From contig NZ_CP132353.1 in assembly GCF_030758455.1 (NCBI RefSeq), positions 3,162,001 through 3,226,000 on the forward strand: a stretch of 64,000 nucleotides of DNA, in the 5' to 3' direction. A program made the translations under genes and the position numbers. The DNA is from Erwinia pyri (GTDB lineage: Bacteria > Pseudomonadota > Gammaproteobacteria > Enterobacterales > Enterobacteriaceae). Within the stretch, counting starts at the first letter, position 1. The number at the start of each line of letters is the position of its first letter. Under the pieces are notes generated by a model. It was given only the letters and a program-made list of their open reading frames with translations. It was not told the origin of the DNA and ran no database searches. This document shows, piece after piece, positions 18,902-30,885 of this stretch.

Positions 18902-20131
18902 TTAAACGTCCAGCAACAGCCTTGACGGATCTTCCAGCAGATCTTTAATCGCCACCAGATAGCTGACGGACTCTTTTCCATCGATCAGACGGTGATCGTA
19001 AGAGAGGGCCAGATACATCATCGGCTGAATAACCACCTGACCATTAACCGCCATTGGGCGGTCTTTGATCGCATGCATCCCGAGGATCGCGCTCTGCGGC
19101 GGGTTGATGATCGGGGTGGACATCAGCGATCCGAACACGCCGCCGTTGGTAATGGTGAAGTTACCGCCGGTCAGTTCATCAACGGTGAGTTTGCCATCAC
19201 GGCCTTTGACCGCCAGCTCTTTGATTTTCTTCTCAATGTCCGCCATGCCCAGCGCATCAATATCTTTCAGAACCGGGGTCACCAGGCCACGCGGCGTGGA
19301 AACAGCGATGCTGACATCAAAGTAATTGTGGTAAACCACATCTTCACCGTCGATAGAAGCATTCACTTCCGGGAAGCGTTTCAGCGCCTCAACGACCGCT
19401 TTCAGGTAGAAGGACATGAAGCCCAGACGCACGCCATGACGTTTCTCGAACGCTTCGCCGTACTGCTTACGCAGGTTCATGATCGGCTGCATGTTGACTT
19501 CGTTAAACGTGGTAAGCATAGCGGTGCTGTTTTTCGCTTCCAACAGACGCTCGGCAATGCGCTTACGCAGGCGGGTCATTGGCACACGCTTCTCGCTGCG
19601 ACCAGCCAGGGCTGGTGCAGCAGCAGCCGGAGCTGCCGCAGGAGCTTTAGCGTCGGCGGCTTTCGCTTCTGGTTTCTGTGCCAGATGCTTCTCCACATCT
19701 TCACGGGTCAGACGACCACCCACACCGGTGCCTTTAATGGAGGCCGGATCCAGACCGTGTTCAGCGATCAGACGGCGAATAGCCGGGCTGAGGGCATCAT
19801 TGCTCTCTTCCTCAAGGGAAGCGCTCTGACGCTGTGCCGGGGTGGAGTCGTTGGTTTCCGCTTTAGCAGAACTCTCTTTACCGCCGCTGTTGCCCTCTTT
19901 CAGGCGACCCAGCGCCTGACGGGAAGTCACCGTGGCGCCTTCATCTTCCAGAATCGCTTCCAGCACGCCATCGGCTGACGCAGGCACTTCCAGTATCACT
20001 TTATCGGTTTCGATCTCGACCAGCACTTCATCACGCTGGACGGTATCACCCGCTTTTTTATGCCAGGTGGCCACAGTGGCATCGGCTACGGATTCAGGCA
20101 GGTCGGGAACGAGAATATCTACGCTACTCAT
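18902..20131 (-). CDS. sucB: Dihydrolipoyllysine succinyltransferase (E2 of 2-oxoglutarate dehydrogenase)
   Basis: Core of the 2-oxoglutarate dehydrogenase complex, transferring the succinyl group to CoA. The 409-residue protein has one lipoyl domain with the lipoylated lysine at K44 ([11 protein letters not shown]), a peripheral subunit-binding domain (~112-150), an Ala/Pro linker, and the catalytic domain with the active-site histidine in [11 protein letters not shown] (H380) and D384. It lies 14 bases after sucA. Confidence 0.98.
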   Translation of the reverse strand: MSSVDILVPDLPESVADATVATWHKKAGDTVQRDEVLVEIETDKVILEVPASADGVLEAILEDEGATVTSRQALGRLKEGNSGGKESSAKAETNDSTPAQRQSASLEEESNDALSPAIRRLIAEHGLDPASIKGTGVGGRLTREDVEKHLAQKPEAKAADAKAPAAAPAAAAPALAGRSEKRVPMTRLRKRIAERLLEAKNSTAMLTTFNEVNMQPIMNLRKQYGEAFEKRHGVRLGFMSFYLKAVVEALKRFPEVNASIDGEDVVYHNYFDVSIAVSTPRGLVTPVLKDIDALGMADIEKKIKELAVKGRDGKLTVDELTGGNFTITNGGVFGSLMSTPIINPPQSAILGMHAIKDRPMAVNGQVVIQPMMYLALSYDHRLIDGKESVSYLVAIKDLLEDPSRLLLDV

Positions 20132-20145
20132 TATTGATCCTTTAA

Positions 20146-22953
20146 TTAATTAACGTTCAGCGCGTCATTTACCAGGTCTTGCTGCTGCTGCTGGTGAACG
20201 GACATATAGCCAACTGCCGGCGAAGCGGAGGCGGGACGGCCGGCGTAACGTAATGAAGCTCCGAAAGGCACCACTTCACGGAAATGGTGCTGACTGCAGT
20301 ACCATGCGCCCTGGTTAAGCGGCTCTTCCTGGCACCAGACAAAATCATGCACATGCGAATACTGCTGTAATTTATCCTGTACCGCTTTGTGCGGGAACGG
20401 ATACAGCTGTTCGATACGCACAATCGCGACATCGGTTTGCTCGTTTTTGCGGCGTTTTTCCAGCAGGTCGTAATAGACTTTGCCGGAGCAAAGCACAACG
20501 CGCTTCACGCCTTTCGGGTCGAGATCGTCGATCTCACCAATAGCTGGCTGGAAGCCGCCGTTAGCCAGCTCTTCCAGCGAAGAGATTGCCAGCGGATGAC
20601 GCAGCAGCGATTTCGGTGACATCACCACCAGCGGACGGCGCATACCGCGCAGCGCCTGACGGCGAAGCATGTGGTAAACCTGAGCCGGCGTGGAGGGGAC
20701 GCAAACCTGCATGTTCTGCTCGGCGCAAAGCTGCAGATAACGTTCCAGACGCGCGGAGGAGTGCTCCGGTCCCTGCCCTTCATAGCCGTGAGGCAGCAGC
20801 ATCACCAGGCCACACATACGGCCCCATTTCTGCTCGCCAGAGCTGATGAACTGATCGATAACCACCTGCGCGCCGTTGGCGAAATCACCAAACTGCGCTT
20901 CCCAGATAGTCAGGGTGCGCGGCTCTGCAGTGGCATAACCATATTCAAAGGCCAGCACAGCCTCTTCAGAGAGCACGGAATCCCAGACCTTGAAGGTGCC
21001 CTGTCCATTATGGACATGCATCAGCGGGGTGTAGGTAGAGCCGTTAGCCTGGTTATGGATCACTGCGTGACGGTGGAAGAAGGTTCCGCGGCCCATATCT
21101 TCACCGGAGAGACGACATGGAATGCCCTCATCAACCAGCGTGGCGTAAGCGAGATTCTCCGCTGCGCCCCAGTCGAAGGGTTTGTTACCCGCCGCCATTT
21201 CGGCACGATCGTTGTAGATTTTCGCCACGCGAGACTGCATTTCGATCTCTGCAGGCACCGTACTGATACGTTTAGCCAGCTCCTGCAACCGCTTCAGGTC
21301 GAGCGTTGAAGGGTAGCTTTCGTCCCAGTCATGATTCAGGTAAGGCGACCAGGTAAAGGAGTGCAGGCTCATCGGACGCCATTCCGGCACCACGCATTCG
21401 CCCGCATCCAGCGCGTCACGATACAGATTGACCATTTCCGTGGCATCTTCCAGGCTGGTAATCTGCTCTCTTTCCAGACGGTCGGCATAGAGCTTACGCG
21501 GCGATGGGTGTTTTTTGATCTTCTGGTACATCACTGGCTGAGTCGCACTTGGCTCATCCGCTTCGTTATGGCCATGACGGCGATAACAGACCAGGTCAAT
21601 AAAGACGTCGCGTTTAAAGGTGTTACGGAAATCCAACGCCAGGCGCGTAACAAAAGCTACCGCTTCCGGATCGTCAGCATTCACGTGGAAAATAGGCGCC
21701 AGCACCATTTTACCGATATCGGTACAGTACTGCGTTGAGCGGGCGTCTTTAGGATTGGAGGTGGTGAAACCAACCTGGTTGTTGATCACAATGCGAACGG
21801 TGCCACCCACCTGGTAACCGCGGGCCTGCGACATGTTCAGCGTTTCCTGAACCACGCCCTGACCGGTCACGGCGGCATCACCGTGGATAGTAATCGGCAG
21901 AACTTTATTGCTGACCGGTTCATCCAGACGATCCAGACGCGCGCGCACGGAGCCCATCACTACCGGACTGACAATCTCAAGGTGTGACGGGTTAAACGCC
22001 AGCGCCAGGTGCACCATGCCGCCTTCGGTTTCCACGTCAGAAGAGAAGCCCATATGGTACTTCACGTCGCCCGTGCCGAGGTGCTCTTTATGCTTGCCGG
22101 CGAATTCGTCGAACAGATCCTGCGGCTTTTTGCCCAGAACGTTAATCAACACGTTCAGGCGGCCACGGTGAGCCATGCCCAGAACCACTTCACGCGTTCC
22201 GCTTTTGCCCGCATGACGGATCATTTCGTTCAGCATCGGCACCAGCGCATCGCCACCTTCCAGCGAGAAACGCTTGGCACCCGGGAATTTCGCACCCAGA
22301 TAGCGTTCCAGCCCTTCGGCTGCGGTCAGCTGCTTCAGGAAGCCTTTTTTCTCTTCGGTGGAGAAAGAAGCCTGCCCCGCCACTGATTCAATACGCTGCT
22401 GGATCCAGCGTTTCTCTTCAGTGTTGGTGATGTGCATGTACTCAGCACCAATCGAGCCACAGTAGGTCTGCTTCAGCAAGGCATAGAGATCTGCCAGCTT
22501 CATGGTGTCCTTGCCGAAAGCAAAGGAGCCCACGTTGAAGGTTTCCTGGAAATCTGCTTCGGTGAGATCGTGGAAGGCAGGATCGAGATCCGGCACCGAT
22601 TCCTGCTGCCACAGGCCCAACGGATCGAGGTTAGCCAGCTGATGCCCGCGGAAACGGAAGGCGTTGATCAGCTGAAGCACCTTAACCTGTTTGGCATTGG
22701 TATCGGGATCGCTTACGGATGAGGCGTAGCGAGTGGCATCTTTCGCCAGACGGCGGAAGTACTCGCGGGTGCTCGAGTGGAATTGTTCAGGTCTAACCCC
22801 AGCACCTGGAAGCTGCTGAAACAGCGATTTCCAGGCAACGTCAACAGAGTCAGGATCGGTTAGAAAGTCCTCATAGAGCTGCTCTATGTAGGTCTGGTTC
22901 GCGCCGGCCAGCCAGGAGGAGTCTAGCCAGGGTTTCATCGCGCTGTTCTGCAT
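20146..22953 (-). CDS. sucA: 2-oxoglutarate dehydrogenase E1 component
   Basis: Thiamine diphosphate enzyme that decarboxylates 2-oxoglutarate and loads the SucB lipoyl group. The 935 residues (933 in E. coli) start [20 protein letters not shown] and include [14 protein letters not shown], the ThDP motif region around [13 protein letters not shown], and [12 protein letters not shown]. The first ATG gives the standard N-terminus. Confidence 0.98.
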   Translation of the reverse strand: MQNSAMKPWLDSSWLAGANQTYIEQLYEDFLTDPDSVDVAWKSLFQQLPGAGVRPEQFHSSTREYFRRLAKDATRYASSVSDPDTNAKQVKVLQLINAFRFRGHQLANLDPLGLWQQESVPDLDPAFHDLTEADFQETFNVGSFAFGKDTMKLADLYALLKQTYCGSIGAEYMHITNTEEKRWIQQRIESVAGQASFSTEEKKGFLKQLTAAEGLERYLGAKFPGAKRFSLEGGDALVPMLNEMIRHAGKSGTREVVLGMAHRGRLNVLINVLGKKPQDLFDEFAGKHKEHLGTGDVKYHMGFSSDVETEGGMVHLALAFNPSHLEIVSPVVMGSVRARLDRLDEPVSNKVLPITIHGDAAVTGQGVVQETLNMSQARGYQVGGTVRIVINNQVGFTTSNPKDARSTQYCTDIGKMVLAPIFHVNADDPEAVAFVTRLALDFRNTFKRDVFIDLVCYRRHGHNEADEPSATQPVMYQKIKKHPSPRKLYADRLEREQITSLEDATEMVNLYRDALDAGECVVPEWRPMSLHSFTWSPYLNHDWDESYPSTLDLKRLQELAKRISTVPAEIEMQSRVAKIYNDRAEMAAGNKPFDWGAAENLAYATLVDEGIPCRLSGEDMGRGTFFHRHAVIHNQANGSTYTPLMHVHNGQGTFKVWDSVLSEEAVLAFEYGYATAEPRTLTIWEAQFGDFANGAQVVIDQFISSGEQKWGRMCGLVMLLPHGYEGQGPEHSSARLERYLQLCAEQNMQVCVPSTPAQVYHMLRRQALRGMRRPLVVMSPKSLLRHPLAISSLEELANGGFQPAIGEIDDLDPKGVKRVVLCSGKVYYDLLEKRRKNEQTDVAIVRIEQLYPFPHKAVQDKLQQYSHVHDFVWCQEEPLNQGAWYCSQHHFREVVPFGASLRYAGRPASASPAVGYMSVHQQQQQDLVNDALNVN

Positions 22954-23218
22954 TGTGATCCCTTAAGCATTGTGTGCTTTATTTCGCCGTGATTATTTAA
23001 TGGAACATCTCTGCTCCGCGCCGCGTAAGCGGCTTCCCTCGGCCAGGTTCCGCAAAAAGATGCGGGACGCAGCCTGAAAGTTCATCGATACGAGCGCTGT
23101 GCGCGACTGCTGGCGCCCGGGCCCGTAAGGGAACCTTGCCAAACCAACCTGAAGATAAGCTTGGCAGGGTTTCCTGGTTAGGTTACCGGGAACCTGATGG
23201 TTCCCGGAAGAGAAGCCG
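22954..23218 (-). other. sdhB-sucA intergenic region with stable hairpins
   Basis: This 265-base gap holds a perfect 9-bp hairpin (CCGGGAACC at 23186-23194 with 23199-23207) just after sdhB. A weaker inverted repeat lies nearby (CCTTGCCAA near 23132 with TTGGCAGGG near 23161). No T-run follows, so these probably stabilise or partly attenuate the sdh-suc message rather than end it. A weak sucA promoter is known at this place in E. coli. Confidence 0.5.
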
Positions 23219-23935
23219 TCAGGCGCCTCTCTGCAGCAGCATCGACTTAATGTGGCCGATAGCTCGTGTGGGGTTTAACCCTTTAGGACATACGCTCACA
23301 CAGTTCATAATGCTGTGACACCGGAATACGCTGAAAGCATCGTCCAGATTATCCAGACGCTCATTCGTCTGGTTATCACGGCTGTCAATCAGGAAACGGT
23401 AAGCCGCCAGCAGCCCAGCCGGTCCGATAAACTTCTCCGGATTCCACCAGAAAGAAGGACAGGAGGTTGAGCAACATGCGCAGAGAATACATTCATACAG
23501 GCCGTCCAGTTTTTCACGCTGTTCCGGCGTCTGTAAATGCTCGCGAGCGGGCGGATTTTCCCCATTATTCAACAGGTAAGGCTTAATCTTCTCATACTGA
23601 GTGTAGAATTGCCCCATGTCCACAACCAAATCGCGGATCACCGGCAGGCCAGGTAACGGGCGAATCACAATTTTTTTACTGCCGCCACCAAGCGCGGAAA
23701 CAGGCGTGATACAGGCCAGCCCATTTTTACCGTTCATGTTGATGCCGTCGGAGCCGCAAACGCCTTCACGACAGGAGCGACGGAACCCCAGCGTAGGGTC
23801 CTTCTCCTTGAGGCGAATAAGGGCATCCAGCACCATCATGTCGCGGCCCTCTTCCGACTCCAGGCTGTACTCCTGCATGCGAGGGGCGTCATCCACATCC
23901 GGGTTATAACGATAAATAGAAAATTCGAGTCTCAT
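23219..23935 (-). CDS. sdhB: Succinate dehydrogenase iron-sulfur subunit
   Basis: Carries electrons from the SdhA flavin to ubiquinone through three clusters. The 238 residues show the [2Fe-2S] ligands in CREGVCGSDGINMNGKNGLA plus the following C, the [4Fe-4S] motif CILCACCSTSCP and the [3Fe-4S] motif CHSIMNCVSVCPKGL. Length equals E. coli SdhB. It lies 16 bases after sdhA. Confidence 0.98.
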   Translation of the reverse strand: MRLEFSIYRYNPDVDDAPRMQEYSLESEEGRDMMVLDALIRLKEKDPTLGFRRSCREGVCGSDGINMNGKNGLACITPVSALGGGSKKIVIRPLPGLPVIRDLVVDMGQFYTQYEKIKPYLLNNGENPPAREHLQTPEQREKLDGLYECILCACCSTSCPSFWWNPEKFIGPAGLLAAYRFLIDSRDNQTNERLDNLDDAFSVFRCHSIMNCVSVCPKGLNPTRAIGHIKSMLLQRGA

Positions 23936-23951
23936 CGCTTATCTCCGCAAA

Positions 23952-25718
23952 CTAGTAAGTACGTGCTTTCGGCGGGAATGCCGCGCGCAGTTTCGGCTGC
24001 ATGTTCACCTCACGGCGGGTCATGCTTTCGCTCTGCGGCAGGTAGACGCTGTGGCACAGCCAGTTTGCATCATCACGTTCCGGGTAATCGAAGCGGCTGT
24101 GTGCGCCACGGCTTTCAGTACGGAAGTTTGCTGCAACGGCAGTGGCGTAGGCCGTTTCCATCAGGTTATCCAGCTCCAGGCACTCTATACGCTGAGTGTT
24201 GAAGTCGCTTGAACGATCGTCCAGACGGGCGCTTTTCAGGCGCTCGCGCAGCACTTTCAGCTCTTCCAGACCTTTCGCCATCGCATCGCCTTCACGGAAC
24301 ACCGAGAAGTTGTTTTGCATGCAGGTCTGCAGGGCTTTACGCAGCTCAGCAGGATCTTCACCGGTGGTGTTATTGTTCCAGCGGTTCATGCGCGCCAGCG
24401 AAGCCTCGATATCTTCCTCGGTTGCATCCGCCAGCTCGCCCTGCTCTTTAATGGACTCCTGCAGATGCAGACCCGCAGCACGACCAAACACCACCAGATC
24501 CAGCAGCGAGTTGCCACCAAGGCGGTTAGAGCCATGTACGGATACGCAGGCGATTTCGCCTACGGCAAACAGACCCGGCACAACAACGTCTTCACCCTGC
24601 TCGTTCACCATCAGCGCCTGACCGGTGACTTTAGTCGGGATACCGCCCATCATGTAATGACAGGTAGGGATAACCGGGATCGGCTCTTTTACCGGATCGA
24701 CGTGAGCAAAGGTACGTGACAGCTCAAGGATACCCGGCAGACGCGCTTCCAGCACTTCATGGCCCAGGTGGTCCAGCTTGAGTTTGATATGGGGACCCCA
24801 CGGCCCTTCGCAGCCGCGACCTTCACGGATCTCAATCATCATCGAACGCGCTACCACGTCACGACCCGCCAGGTCTTTGGCGTTTGGCGCATAACGCTCC
24901 ATAAAGCGCTCGCCGTGTTTATTCAGCAGATAACCACCCTCACCACGACACCCTTCGGTGACCAGCACGCCCGCACCGGCGATACCGGTTGGGTGGAACT
25001 GCCACATTTCCATATCCTGCACCGGCACGCCGGCACGCAGCGCCATGCCTACGCCGTCACCGGTATTGATGTGGGCATTGGTAGTGGACTGATAAATACG
25101 TCCTGCACCACCAGTCGCCAGTACCGTTGCGCGGGCTTTAAAATAGACCACTTCGCCATCTTCAATATTGAGCGCGGTACAGCCCACAATGGCGCCGTCA
25201 GCATTTTTCACCAGATCCAACGCATACCACTCGGAGAAGATAGTAGTTTTGTTTTTCAGGTTCTGCTGATAGAGGGTGTGCAACAGGGCGTGGCCGGTAC
25301 GGTCAGCCGCAGCCGCAGTTCGGGCTGCCTGCTCACCGCCGAAGTTTTTTGACTGGCCGCCAAACGGGCGCTGATAGATGCGACCATCGTCCAGACGGGA
25401 GAAAGGCAGTCCCATGTGCTCCAGCTCCAGAATCGCTTCCGGACCGGTTTTACACATATATTCAATGGCGTCCTGGTCACCGATATAATCGGAGCCTTTC
25501 ACCGTGTCGTACATATGCCATTCCCAGTTGTCTTCATGGGTATTACCCAGCGCAACGGTGATACCGCCCTGCGCAGAAACAGTATGGGAACGGGTAGGGA
25601 AAACTTTTGACAACAGGGCACAGCTCTGGCCCGATTGGGAAATTTGCAGCGCGGCACGCATGCCTGCACCACCAGCGCCGATGACTACGGCGTCAAACTC
25701 TCTGACTGGCAAATTCAT
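23952..25718 (-). CDS. sdhA: Succinate dehydrogenase flavoprotein subunit
   Basis: Oxidises succinate to fumarate with covalently bound FAD. The 588-residue protein starts [19 protein letters not shown], and the flavin-linked histidine is H45 (SHTVSAQGG). The catalytic region [15 protein letters not shown] and the C-terminal Tyr are present. The start overlaps the sdhD stop (TAATG); a longer in-frame extension into sdhD is not conserved. Confidence 0.98.
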   Translation of the reverse strand: MNLPVREFDAVVIGAGGAGMRAALQISQSGQSCALLSKVFPTRSHTVSAQGGITVALGNTHEDNWEWHMYDTVKGSDYIGDQDAIEYMCKTGPEAILELEHMGLPFSRLDDGRIYQRPFGGQSKNFGGEQAARTAAAADRTGHALLHTLYQQNLKNKTTIFSEWYALDLVKNADGAIVGCTALNIEDGEVVYFKARATVLATGGAGRIYQSTTNAHINTGDGVGMALRAGVPVQDMEMWQFHPTGIAGAGVLVTEGCRGEGGYLLNKHGERFMERYAPNAKDLAGRDVVARSMMIEIREGRGCEGPWGPHIKLKLDHLGHEVLEARLPGILELSRTFAHVDPVKEPIPVIPTCHYMMGGIPTKVTGQALMVNEQGEDVVVPGLFAVGEIACVSVHGSNRLGGNSLLDLVVFGRAAGLHLQESIKEQGELADATEEDIEASLARMNRWNNNTTGEDPAELRKALQTCMQNNFSVFREGDAMAKGLEELKVLRERLKSARLDDRSSDFNTQRIECLELDNLMETAYATAVAANFRTESRGAHSRFDYPERDDANWLCHSVYLPQSESMTRREVNMQPKLRAAFPPKARTY

Positions 25719-26065
25719 TACGCACCCCACACTACGACAGTTCCATAAATTGCATAGACCAACACCACTACGATCACCAGCAGCTGCAGCACCAGGCGCA
25801 TCGCAACTGATTTCACATAGTCCGTCAGTACCTGCCACATCCCAACCCAGCCATGCACCAGAATGCAGAGCAGCGTCAGGAGGGTGAACACTTTCGTAAA
25901 GGAGGAGGCGAAGAAGCCGTGCCAGGTGTCATAAGTCAGCGTGTCTGACATCACAACGAAACCAAGGATATAGAGCACGTAGAACGTCATGATAATTGCC
26001 GATGCGCGCAGCAGCAGCCAGTCATGGACGCCGTTGCGACCCAGTGCAGAAGCGTTGCTTACCAT
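25718..26065 (-). CDS. sdhD: Succinate dehydrogenase membrane anchor subunit SdhD
   Basis: Three-helix membrane anchor that binds haem b556 and ubiquinone with SdhC. The 115 residues contain H71 (haem ligand) and D82-Y83 (quinone site) at the E. coli positions. The start overlaps the sdhC stop region by 7 bases, so all four sdh genes are coupled or nearly so. Confidence 0.97.
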   Translation of the reverse strand: MVSNASALGRNGVHDWLLLRASAIIMTFYVLYILGFVVMSDTLTYDTWHGFFASSFTKVFTLLTLLCILVHGWVGMWQVLTDYVKSVAMRLVLQLLVIVVVLVYAIYGTVVVWGA

Positions 26066-26448
26066 ACGAGGACTCCAGCCAGAATTGAAAGCACGACAGT
26101 GATACCAAAACAGATTTGCGCAGAGCGCGTTCCGATCTGCAGCGTTTCACCCAGATAGCCGAAATCCATTAACATATGGCGTACGCCACCGACGATGTGA
26201 TACGCCAGCGCGGTTAAAATGCCCCACATAATGAATTTGACAATAAAACTGTCCATAACGGCAGCGGCTTGCAGGAAGCCTTCGGGTGAAGAGAGTGACA
26301 GGCCCAGTAACCAGAGCAATATGCCAACGGCCACAAAAGTGATCACGCCGGATATGCGATAGAGAATAGACGCTATTGCAGTAACGGGAAACCGGATCGT
26401 GGAGAGATCCAAGTTGACAGGTCTTTGTTTTTTCACGGTTTTGCCCAC
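26059..26448 (-). CDS. sdhC: Succinate dehydrogenase cytochrome b556 subunit SdhC
   Basis: Three-helix membrane anchor. With a GTG start the protein has 129 residues, exactly the E. coli length, and aligns from [11 protein letters not shown] onward. AAGAAAGG lies 4 bases before the GTG. A longer in-frame ATG 27 codons upstream gives an unconserved Lys/Arg-rich leader and was rejected. S27, R31 (quinone) and H84 (haem ligand) are present; position 30, histidine in E. coli, is tyrosine here. Confidence 0.95.
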   Translation of the reverse strand: MGKTVKKQRPVNLDLSTIRFPVTAIASILYRISGVITFVAVGILLWLLGLSLSSPEGFLQAAAVMDSFIVKFIMWGILTALAYHIVGGVRHMLMDFGYLGETLQIGTRSAQICFGITVVLSILAGVLVW

Positions 26449-27076
26449 ACAGCCTTTCTTATTTTGCTTCCTCCGGTCCTGAAGGTGAAAGCCGATCACT
26501 GGCGTGGTCAGACTCAGCACAGGCACCAAAACAGCAACATCCAGTGTTAATTGAAGCGCTAAAACGCTGGGTGGCTCCTGGTGTCAGGGTATTCCGGAGA
26601 CCTGGCGGAAGTATAGGGGGTTCACAAACTCATTACAATTCCCCTACAAACTTCTTGGGCATATTTAGGTGGAACAGTGATCGCACTCACATTTTTCACA
26701 ATTTATACAAATTTAATTATCTGATTTGACAAAACTTCAACATTCCTGTTACAAACGGACGATTAAAAGTTCTATGATGCGTAAAAGTTATGGGGATACA
26801 CTTTCCCCTAAGCACAAGTTATGTAACATTGAAGATATAGTCACATAAAGTATCAGGTAACGGTTACCAACAAGTTACGACCAGACCGGATCTTTAACAA
26901 CCGCGAAACGCAGTAGTGTTGTGCCCACCCGGTCTGCGCACACGCCCCGTCACTCTGTACCCTGCACGCTAAAAAGATGCCACAGAGTCGATATTTTGCC
27001 GTTGTTACGCAGGCGCGGACACAATGCGCTTTTCAGGTGTCAAAGATCTATAGACAAGGCGCAAAGGAGACAGTAA
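26449..27076. promoter_or_regulatory. Divergent sdhC / gltA control region
   Basis: A 628-base AT-rich gap without genes separates the two TCA operons. It holds a good CRP-type site (listed separately) and several AT-rich tracts, including TTGACA at 26728, that could be promoter elements, plus a long gltA leader with AAGGAGA 9 bases before the gltA ATG. E. coli uses this interval for ArcA, CRP and several sRNA-responsive controls. Exact start points cannot be set from sequence alone. Confidence 0.6.
26676..26691. promoter_or_regulatory. CRP-type site in the sdhC-gltA region
   Basis: AGTGA-TCGCAC-TCACA matches TGTGA-N6-TCACA at 9 of 10 positions. It lies about 230 bases upstream of sdhC, consistent with catabolite control of sdh as in E. 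coli. Confidence 0.6.
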
Positions 27077-28357
27077 ATGGCTGATAAAAAAGCAACGCTA
27101 ACCCTACCAGGCGAAGCTCCTATTGAACTTGATGTGCTGCAAGGCACGTTGGGCCAGGATGAGATAGATGTCCGCACCCTGGGAGCCAAAGGGTATTTCA
27201 CCTTTGACCCAGGCTTCACTTCTACTGCGTCCTGCGAATCTAAAATCACCTATATTGATGGTGATGAAGGCATTCTGCTCCACCGTGGTTACCCTATCGA
27301 TCAACTTGCCGTGCACTCCAACTATCTGGAAGTGTGCTACATCCTGCTGAACGGCGAAGCGCCAACCAAAGAGCAGTTTGAAGAGTTTAAAACTATCGTT
27401 ACCCGTCATACCATGATCCACGAGCAGATCCATCATCTGTTCCGCGGTTTCCGTCGTGACTCGCATCCGATGGCAGTGATGTGCGGCGTGACCGGTGCGC
27501 TGGCTGCGTTTTACCATGACGCCATGGACGTGAACATTGAGCGTCACCGTGAAATTGCCGCGTTCCGTCTGCTGTCGAAAATGCCGACCGTGGCCGCAAT
27601 GTGCTACAAATATTCCATTGGTCAGCCGTTCGTTTATCCACGTAATGACCTCTCCTACGCTGGTAATTTCCTGCATATGATGTTCTCCACCCCGTGTGAA
27701 GAGTATGTGGTGAACCCGATTCTGGAACGTGCGATGGATCGTATTCTGATCCTGCATGCGGACCATGAGCAGAATGCCTCCACCTCTACCGTGCGTACCG
27801 CAGGCTCTTCTGGTGCTAACCCGTTTGCCTGTATCGCTGCGGGGATCGCATCCCTGTGGGGACCGGCTCACGGCGGTGCCAACGAAGCTACCCTGCGTAT
27901 GCTGGAAGAGATCAGCACCGTGGATCACATTCCTGAATTTGTGAAGCGTGCGAAAGATAAGAACGACTCGTTCCGCCTGATGGGCTTTGGTCACCGTGTT
28001 TATAAAAACCATGACCCGCGCGCCACCGTGATGCGTGAAACCTGTCATGAAGTGCTGAACGAACTGGGCATGAAGGACGATCTGCTGGAAGTGGCGATGC
28101 AGCTGGAAGATATCGCCCTGAACGACCCGTACTTTATCGAACGTAAGCTTTACCCTAACGTCGACTTCTACTCCGGCATTATTCTGAAAGCGATGGGCAT
28201 CCCTTCTTCCATGTTTACGGTGATCTTCGCCATGGCGCGTACCGTAGGCTGGATTGCCCACTGGAAAGAGATGCATGATGACGGCATTAAAATTGCCCGT
28301 CCTCGCCAGCTTTATACCGGCTACGACAAGCGCGATTTTACTTCCAAAACTCAGTAA
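27077..28357 (+). CDS. gltA: Citrate synthase
   Basis: Condenses acetyl-CoA and oxaloacetate to citrate, the entry step of the TCA cycle. The 426 residues (427 in E. coli) are of the type II NADH-inhibited hexameric class, with active-site segments [24 protein letters not shown] and [19 protein letters not shown] precedes the ATG at good spacing, and a strong terminator follows. Confidence 0.98.
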   Translation: MADKKATLTLPGEAPIELDVLQGTLGQDEIDVRTLGAKGYFTFDPGFTSTASCESKITYIDGDEGILLHRGYPIDQLAVHSNYLEVCYILLNGEAPTKEQFEEFKTIVTRHTMIHEQIHHLFRGFRRDSHPMAVMCGVTGALAAFYHDAMDVNIERHREIAAFRLLSKMPTVAAMCYKYSIGQPFVYPRNDLSYAGNFLHMMFSTPCEEYVVNPILERAMDRILILHADHEQNASTSTVRTAGSSGANPFACIAAGIASLWGPAHGGANEATLRMLEEISTVDHIPEFVKRAKDKNDSFRLMGFGHRVYKNHDPRATVMRETCHEVLNELGMKDDLLEVAMQLEDIALNDPYFIERKLYPNVDFYSGIILKAMGIPSSMFTVIFAMARTVGWIAHWKEMHDDGIKIARPRQLYTGYDKRDFTSKTQ

Positions 28358-28375
28358 CGATCGCTGCTCTCAACG

Positions 28376-28405
28376 AAAAAGCGCCGCTTCTGCGGCGCTT
28401 TTTTT
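28376..28405 (+). terminator. gltA terminator (probably bidirectional with nei)
   Basis: GCGCCGC (28381-28387) pairs with GCGGCGC (28392-28398) around TTCT, followed by seven T and preceded by five A. It can therefore end gltA on the plus strand and the nei operon on the minus strand. Confidence 0.93.
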
Positions 28406-28435
28406 ATGGGGCAAACCAGAACCCGCCTCTCATTC

Positions 28436-29227
28436 TTAAAGCTGGCAACCGGGGCACCAGTAAAACGGCCGGGATGAGAGCGTGGTTTTCTCAATCACGC
28501 CGCCGCAACGTTCGCACTTCTCCCCTGCGCGGTGAAAAACCCTGAAGCGGAACAGTGCGCCATGGTGCTTATTCTCTTTACTCACGCCGCGCGTGTGATA
28601 GGAGAGCCGTGGCAGCGCTAACAGCGCTTCTGCCAGCAGCTCAATCTGCTCGCTGGAGAGATCCTGCGCCCGGTGCTGCGGCGCCAGCCCGGCCTGCCAG
28701 AGGATCTCCACCCGAAGATAGTTGCCTAAACCGGCCAGAAAAGCCTGATCCAGCAGCAGCGCGCTGAACTGCCGACGGCGGAAACGCGCCGAGAGCAGCC
28801 GCTCTTTCACCGCTTCGTTGGTGAGCGTCATATCCAGCACGTCCGGCCCGACCCGCAGCAGAAATGGATGAGCCGCCAACGTATCCCGATCCAGCAGCTC
28901 GATCTCTGAGGCGCTGTAAAGCAGGATGGTTTTATCCTCTGCCGCCAGACGCACGCGCAGAATACGACTGGTCGCGGGTTCAGATCCGCTTTTCACCACC
29001 CGCCACACCCCATACAGCTGGTTATGGCTGTAGAGCGTCAGGCCGTTAGAGAAGTGGGTCAGCATCGCTTTCCCCCGCGTTTCAATCGCCTCTATCCGCT
29101 CGCCAGTCAGCGCCTGTTCGTACGTTTTCATCTGCGGAAAGGCAAACCAGACGTCGGTCAGGGTTTTCCCTTTAATCGCTTTTTCTAACTTGTCCGCCGC
29201 GCGGCGAATTTCAGGTCCTTCTGGCAT
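28436..29227 (-). CDS. nei: Endonuclease VIII (oxidised-pyrimidine DNA glycosylase/AP lyase)
   Basis: Base-excision repair enzyme that removes oxidised pyrimidines and cleaves the abasic site. The 263 residues start [18 protein letters not shown]; after Met removal P1 is the catalytic amine and the next E is essential. A C-terminal zinc finger ([20 protein letters not shown] then CPGC) closes the protein. It is the last gene of the pxp-pcp run, 13 bases after pcp, so it may be partly co-transcribed with it. Confidence 0.96.
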   Translation of the reverse strand: MPEGPEIRRAADKLEKAIKGKTLTDVWFAFPQMKTYEQALTGERIEAIETRGKAMLTHFSNGLTLYSHNQLYGVWRVVKSGSEPATSRILRVRLAAEDKTILLYSASEIELLDRDTLAAHPFLLRVGPDVLDMTLTNEAVKERLLSARFRRRQFSALLLDQAFLAGLGNYLRVEILWQAGLAPQHRAQDLSSEQIELLAEALLALPRLSYHTRGVSKENKHHGALFRFRVFHRAGEKCERCGGVIEKTTLSSRPFYWCPGCQL

Positions 29228-29240
29228 AATTACCTACTGG

Positions 29241-29888
29241 TTAGTGTGTGGCTCCGCCTTCCAGCCGGATATCCTGATCCACGGTCAGCGCAATACTCAG
29301 CGCCATCTCCAGCGCCAGGATCACCGTTGGGGCAGGCATACTGGCGGCACCGGGATGCTTTACTGCCTGCTCAGGCAGATAGGGGATATGAATAAATCCG
29401 CCGCGAATGGCATTCTTATGCTGCGCCAGGTAGTGCATTAACCCATACATCACATGGTTACAGACGTAAGTTCCCGCCGTTTGCGAAACCGACGCGGGAA
29501 TGCCCGCTTCCCGGATCCCCTCCACAATCGCTTTGATCGGCAGCGTGGAGAAGTAGGCCGCCGGGCCGCCTTCTACAATGGGTTCATCAATCGGCTGGTT
29601 GCCCGCATTGTCGGGGATGCGGGCATCGTCAACGTTGATGCCAACGCGCTCAATGGTGACGTCGGTTCGCCCTCCCGCCTGTCCTACGGCGATCACCATT
29701 TCTGGCTCTACCTCTTCTATCGCGGCGTAAAGCGCCTCCAGCGAAGCGCCAAAGGCACAGGGTAACTGTTTCGCAACGATTTTCGCGCCGCACAGCATGC
29801 GCTCATGCAGATGGCTGACCGCCTCCCAGGAGGGGTTGATCTGCTCGCCACCAAAAGGCTCGAACGCGGTAATCAAAACGGTTTTCAT
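29241..29888 (-). CDS. pcp: Pyrrolidone-carboxylate peptidase (pyroglutamyl peptidase I)
   Basis: Cytoplasmic cysteine peptidase (family C15) that cuts N-terminal pyroglutamate from peptides. The 215 residues show the triad E80, C143 (TYVCNHVMY) and H167 ([10 protein letters not shown]). It is not at this locus in E. coli. It lies 7 bases after the DUF979 gene and in the same run as the 5-oxoprolinase genes, whose substrate is exactly the product it releases. Confidence 0.95.
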   Translation of the reverse strand: MKTVLITAFEPFGGEQINPSWEAVSHLHERMLCGAKIVAKQLPCAFGASLEALYAAIEEVEPEMVIAVGQAGGRTDVTIERVGINVDDARIPDNAGNQPIDEPIVEGGPAAYFSTLPIKAIVEGIREAGIPASVSQTAGTYVCNHVMYGLMHYLAQHKNAIRGGFIHIPYLPEQAVKHPGAASMPAPTVILALEMALSIALTVDQDIRLEGGATH

Positions 29889-29895
29889 CGCAGCC

Positions 29896-30885
29896 TCACA
29901 GGAACATCAGAAAATAGAGAAGGAAGATATTCGCTATTAACAATAGCACGCCGGTAGGCACCTGAGCCTTGATCACCGCGTTGCGGTCGGGCAACTCCAG
30001 CAGGGCTGCAGGCACAATATTGAAATTAGCTGCCATTGGCGTCATCAGCGTGCCGCAGTAGCCGGAGAACATGCCGATAGCCGCCATCACCGCCGGATTG
30101 CCGTGATGCTGCAGCACCAGGATCGGAATACCAATCCCGGCGGTGACGATTGGGAAGGCGGCAAAAGCGTTGCCCATCACCATGGTTAACAGCGCCATGC
30201 CGATGGCATAAGTGGCAACGGCGATAAACCGGTTATCAACCGCAAGATAAGTTTCGGTCAGATGGGAAATTGCCGTCCCTACCCCTGCGCTGGTAAACAG
30301 CAGGCCTAACGTTGCCAGGATTTGCGGCAGAATAAAGGCCCAGCCGATAGAGTCAAGCAGACGACGCGCTTCCTGCAACGATTGCGCCGGGCCTTCACGC
30401 GTCAGCTTCAGCGCTATCAACCATGCAATCACACAGCCCGTCATCATTGAGAAGAGCGTCACCAACGTGGAGTGATTACCTGCGCCAAATACGCTTTCCT
30501 GTAATCCCGGAATATTGTTAAACGCCAGCACGCCGATTACCGTGACCACGGGAATAGCCAGCGCGGGCAGGAAAAGCTTGTTGTGCAGGCGTTTCGCGCT
30601 CTCTTCCCGCTGCTCGCTGCTGCGTTGATGATAGGAGCCGAGCTTCACGCCGCCCAGCCCGGCGATCAGCGCCATTACCACTACCATAACGCCAACCACG
30701 ATATGCAACGAGCGTGCGCCGAGCAGCGTTATCGCCCAGTCGCCAATAAAGAATACCAGGCCATAAAGCGCCCAGAACAGACCGGTAGTCAGGCGCCGCG
30801 GATTTGCCTTATCCCGCCATGACATGACCGCCACCACCAGCAGGATAACCCCGGCCAGCCAGAACAGATATTGTTGCTGGAACAT
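29896..30885 (-). CDS. DUF979 family membrane protein, putative pyroglutamate/peptide transporter subunit
   Basis: A 329-residue polytopic protein with about nine or ten hydrophobic segments and a basic cytoplasmic loop near residue 90. I recognise the DUF979 family, which habitually follows DUF969 and often lies near pcp. Its function is not established here. Its ATG overlaps the DUF969 stop (TAATG), and it sits between pxpA and pcp. That context suggests the pair carries 5-oxoproline, pyroglutamyl peptides or a related anion across the inner membrane. This is an inference from neighbourhood only. Confidence 0.8.
   Translation of the reverse strand: MFQQQYLFWLAGVILLVVAVMSWRDKANPRRLTTGLFWALYGLVFFIGDWAITLLGARSLHIVVGVMVVVMALIAGLGGVKLGSYHQRSSEQREESAKRLHNKLFLPALAIPVVTVIGVLAFNNIPGLQESVFGAGNHSTLVTLFSMMTGCVIAWLIALKLTREGPAQSLQEARRLLDSIGWAFILPQILATLGLLFTSAGVGTAISHLTETYLAVDNRFIAVATYAIGMALLTMVMGNAFAAFPIVTAGIGIPILVLQHHGNPAVMAAIGMFSGYCGTLMTPMAANFNIVPAALLELPDRNAVIKAQVPTGVLLLIANIFLLYFLMFL

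Noticed and set aside
22009..22386. Plus-strand frame opposite sucA (and similar ones opposite sucB, sucC, cydA and gltA)
   Set aside because: Shadow frames in high-GC codon-biased genes; the minus- or plus-strand enzymes are full-length and certain.
26544..26729. Small plus-strand frame between sdhC and gltA
   Set aside because: No ribosome binding site or recognisable family, and it covers the regulatory region including the CRP-type site.
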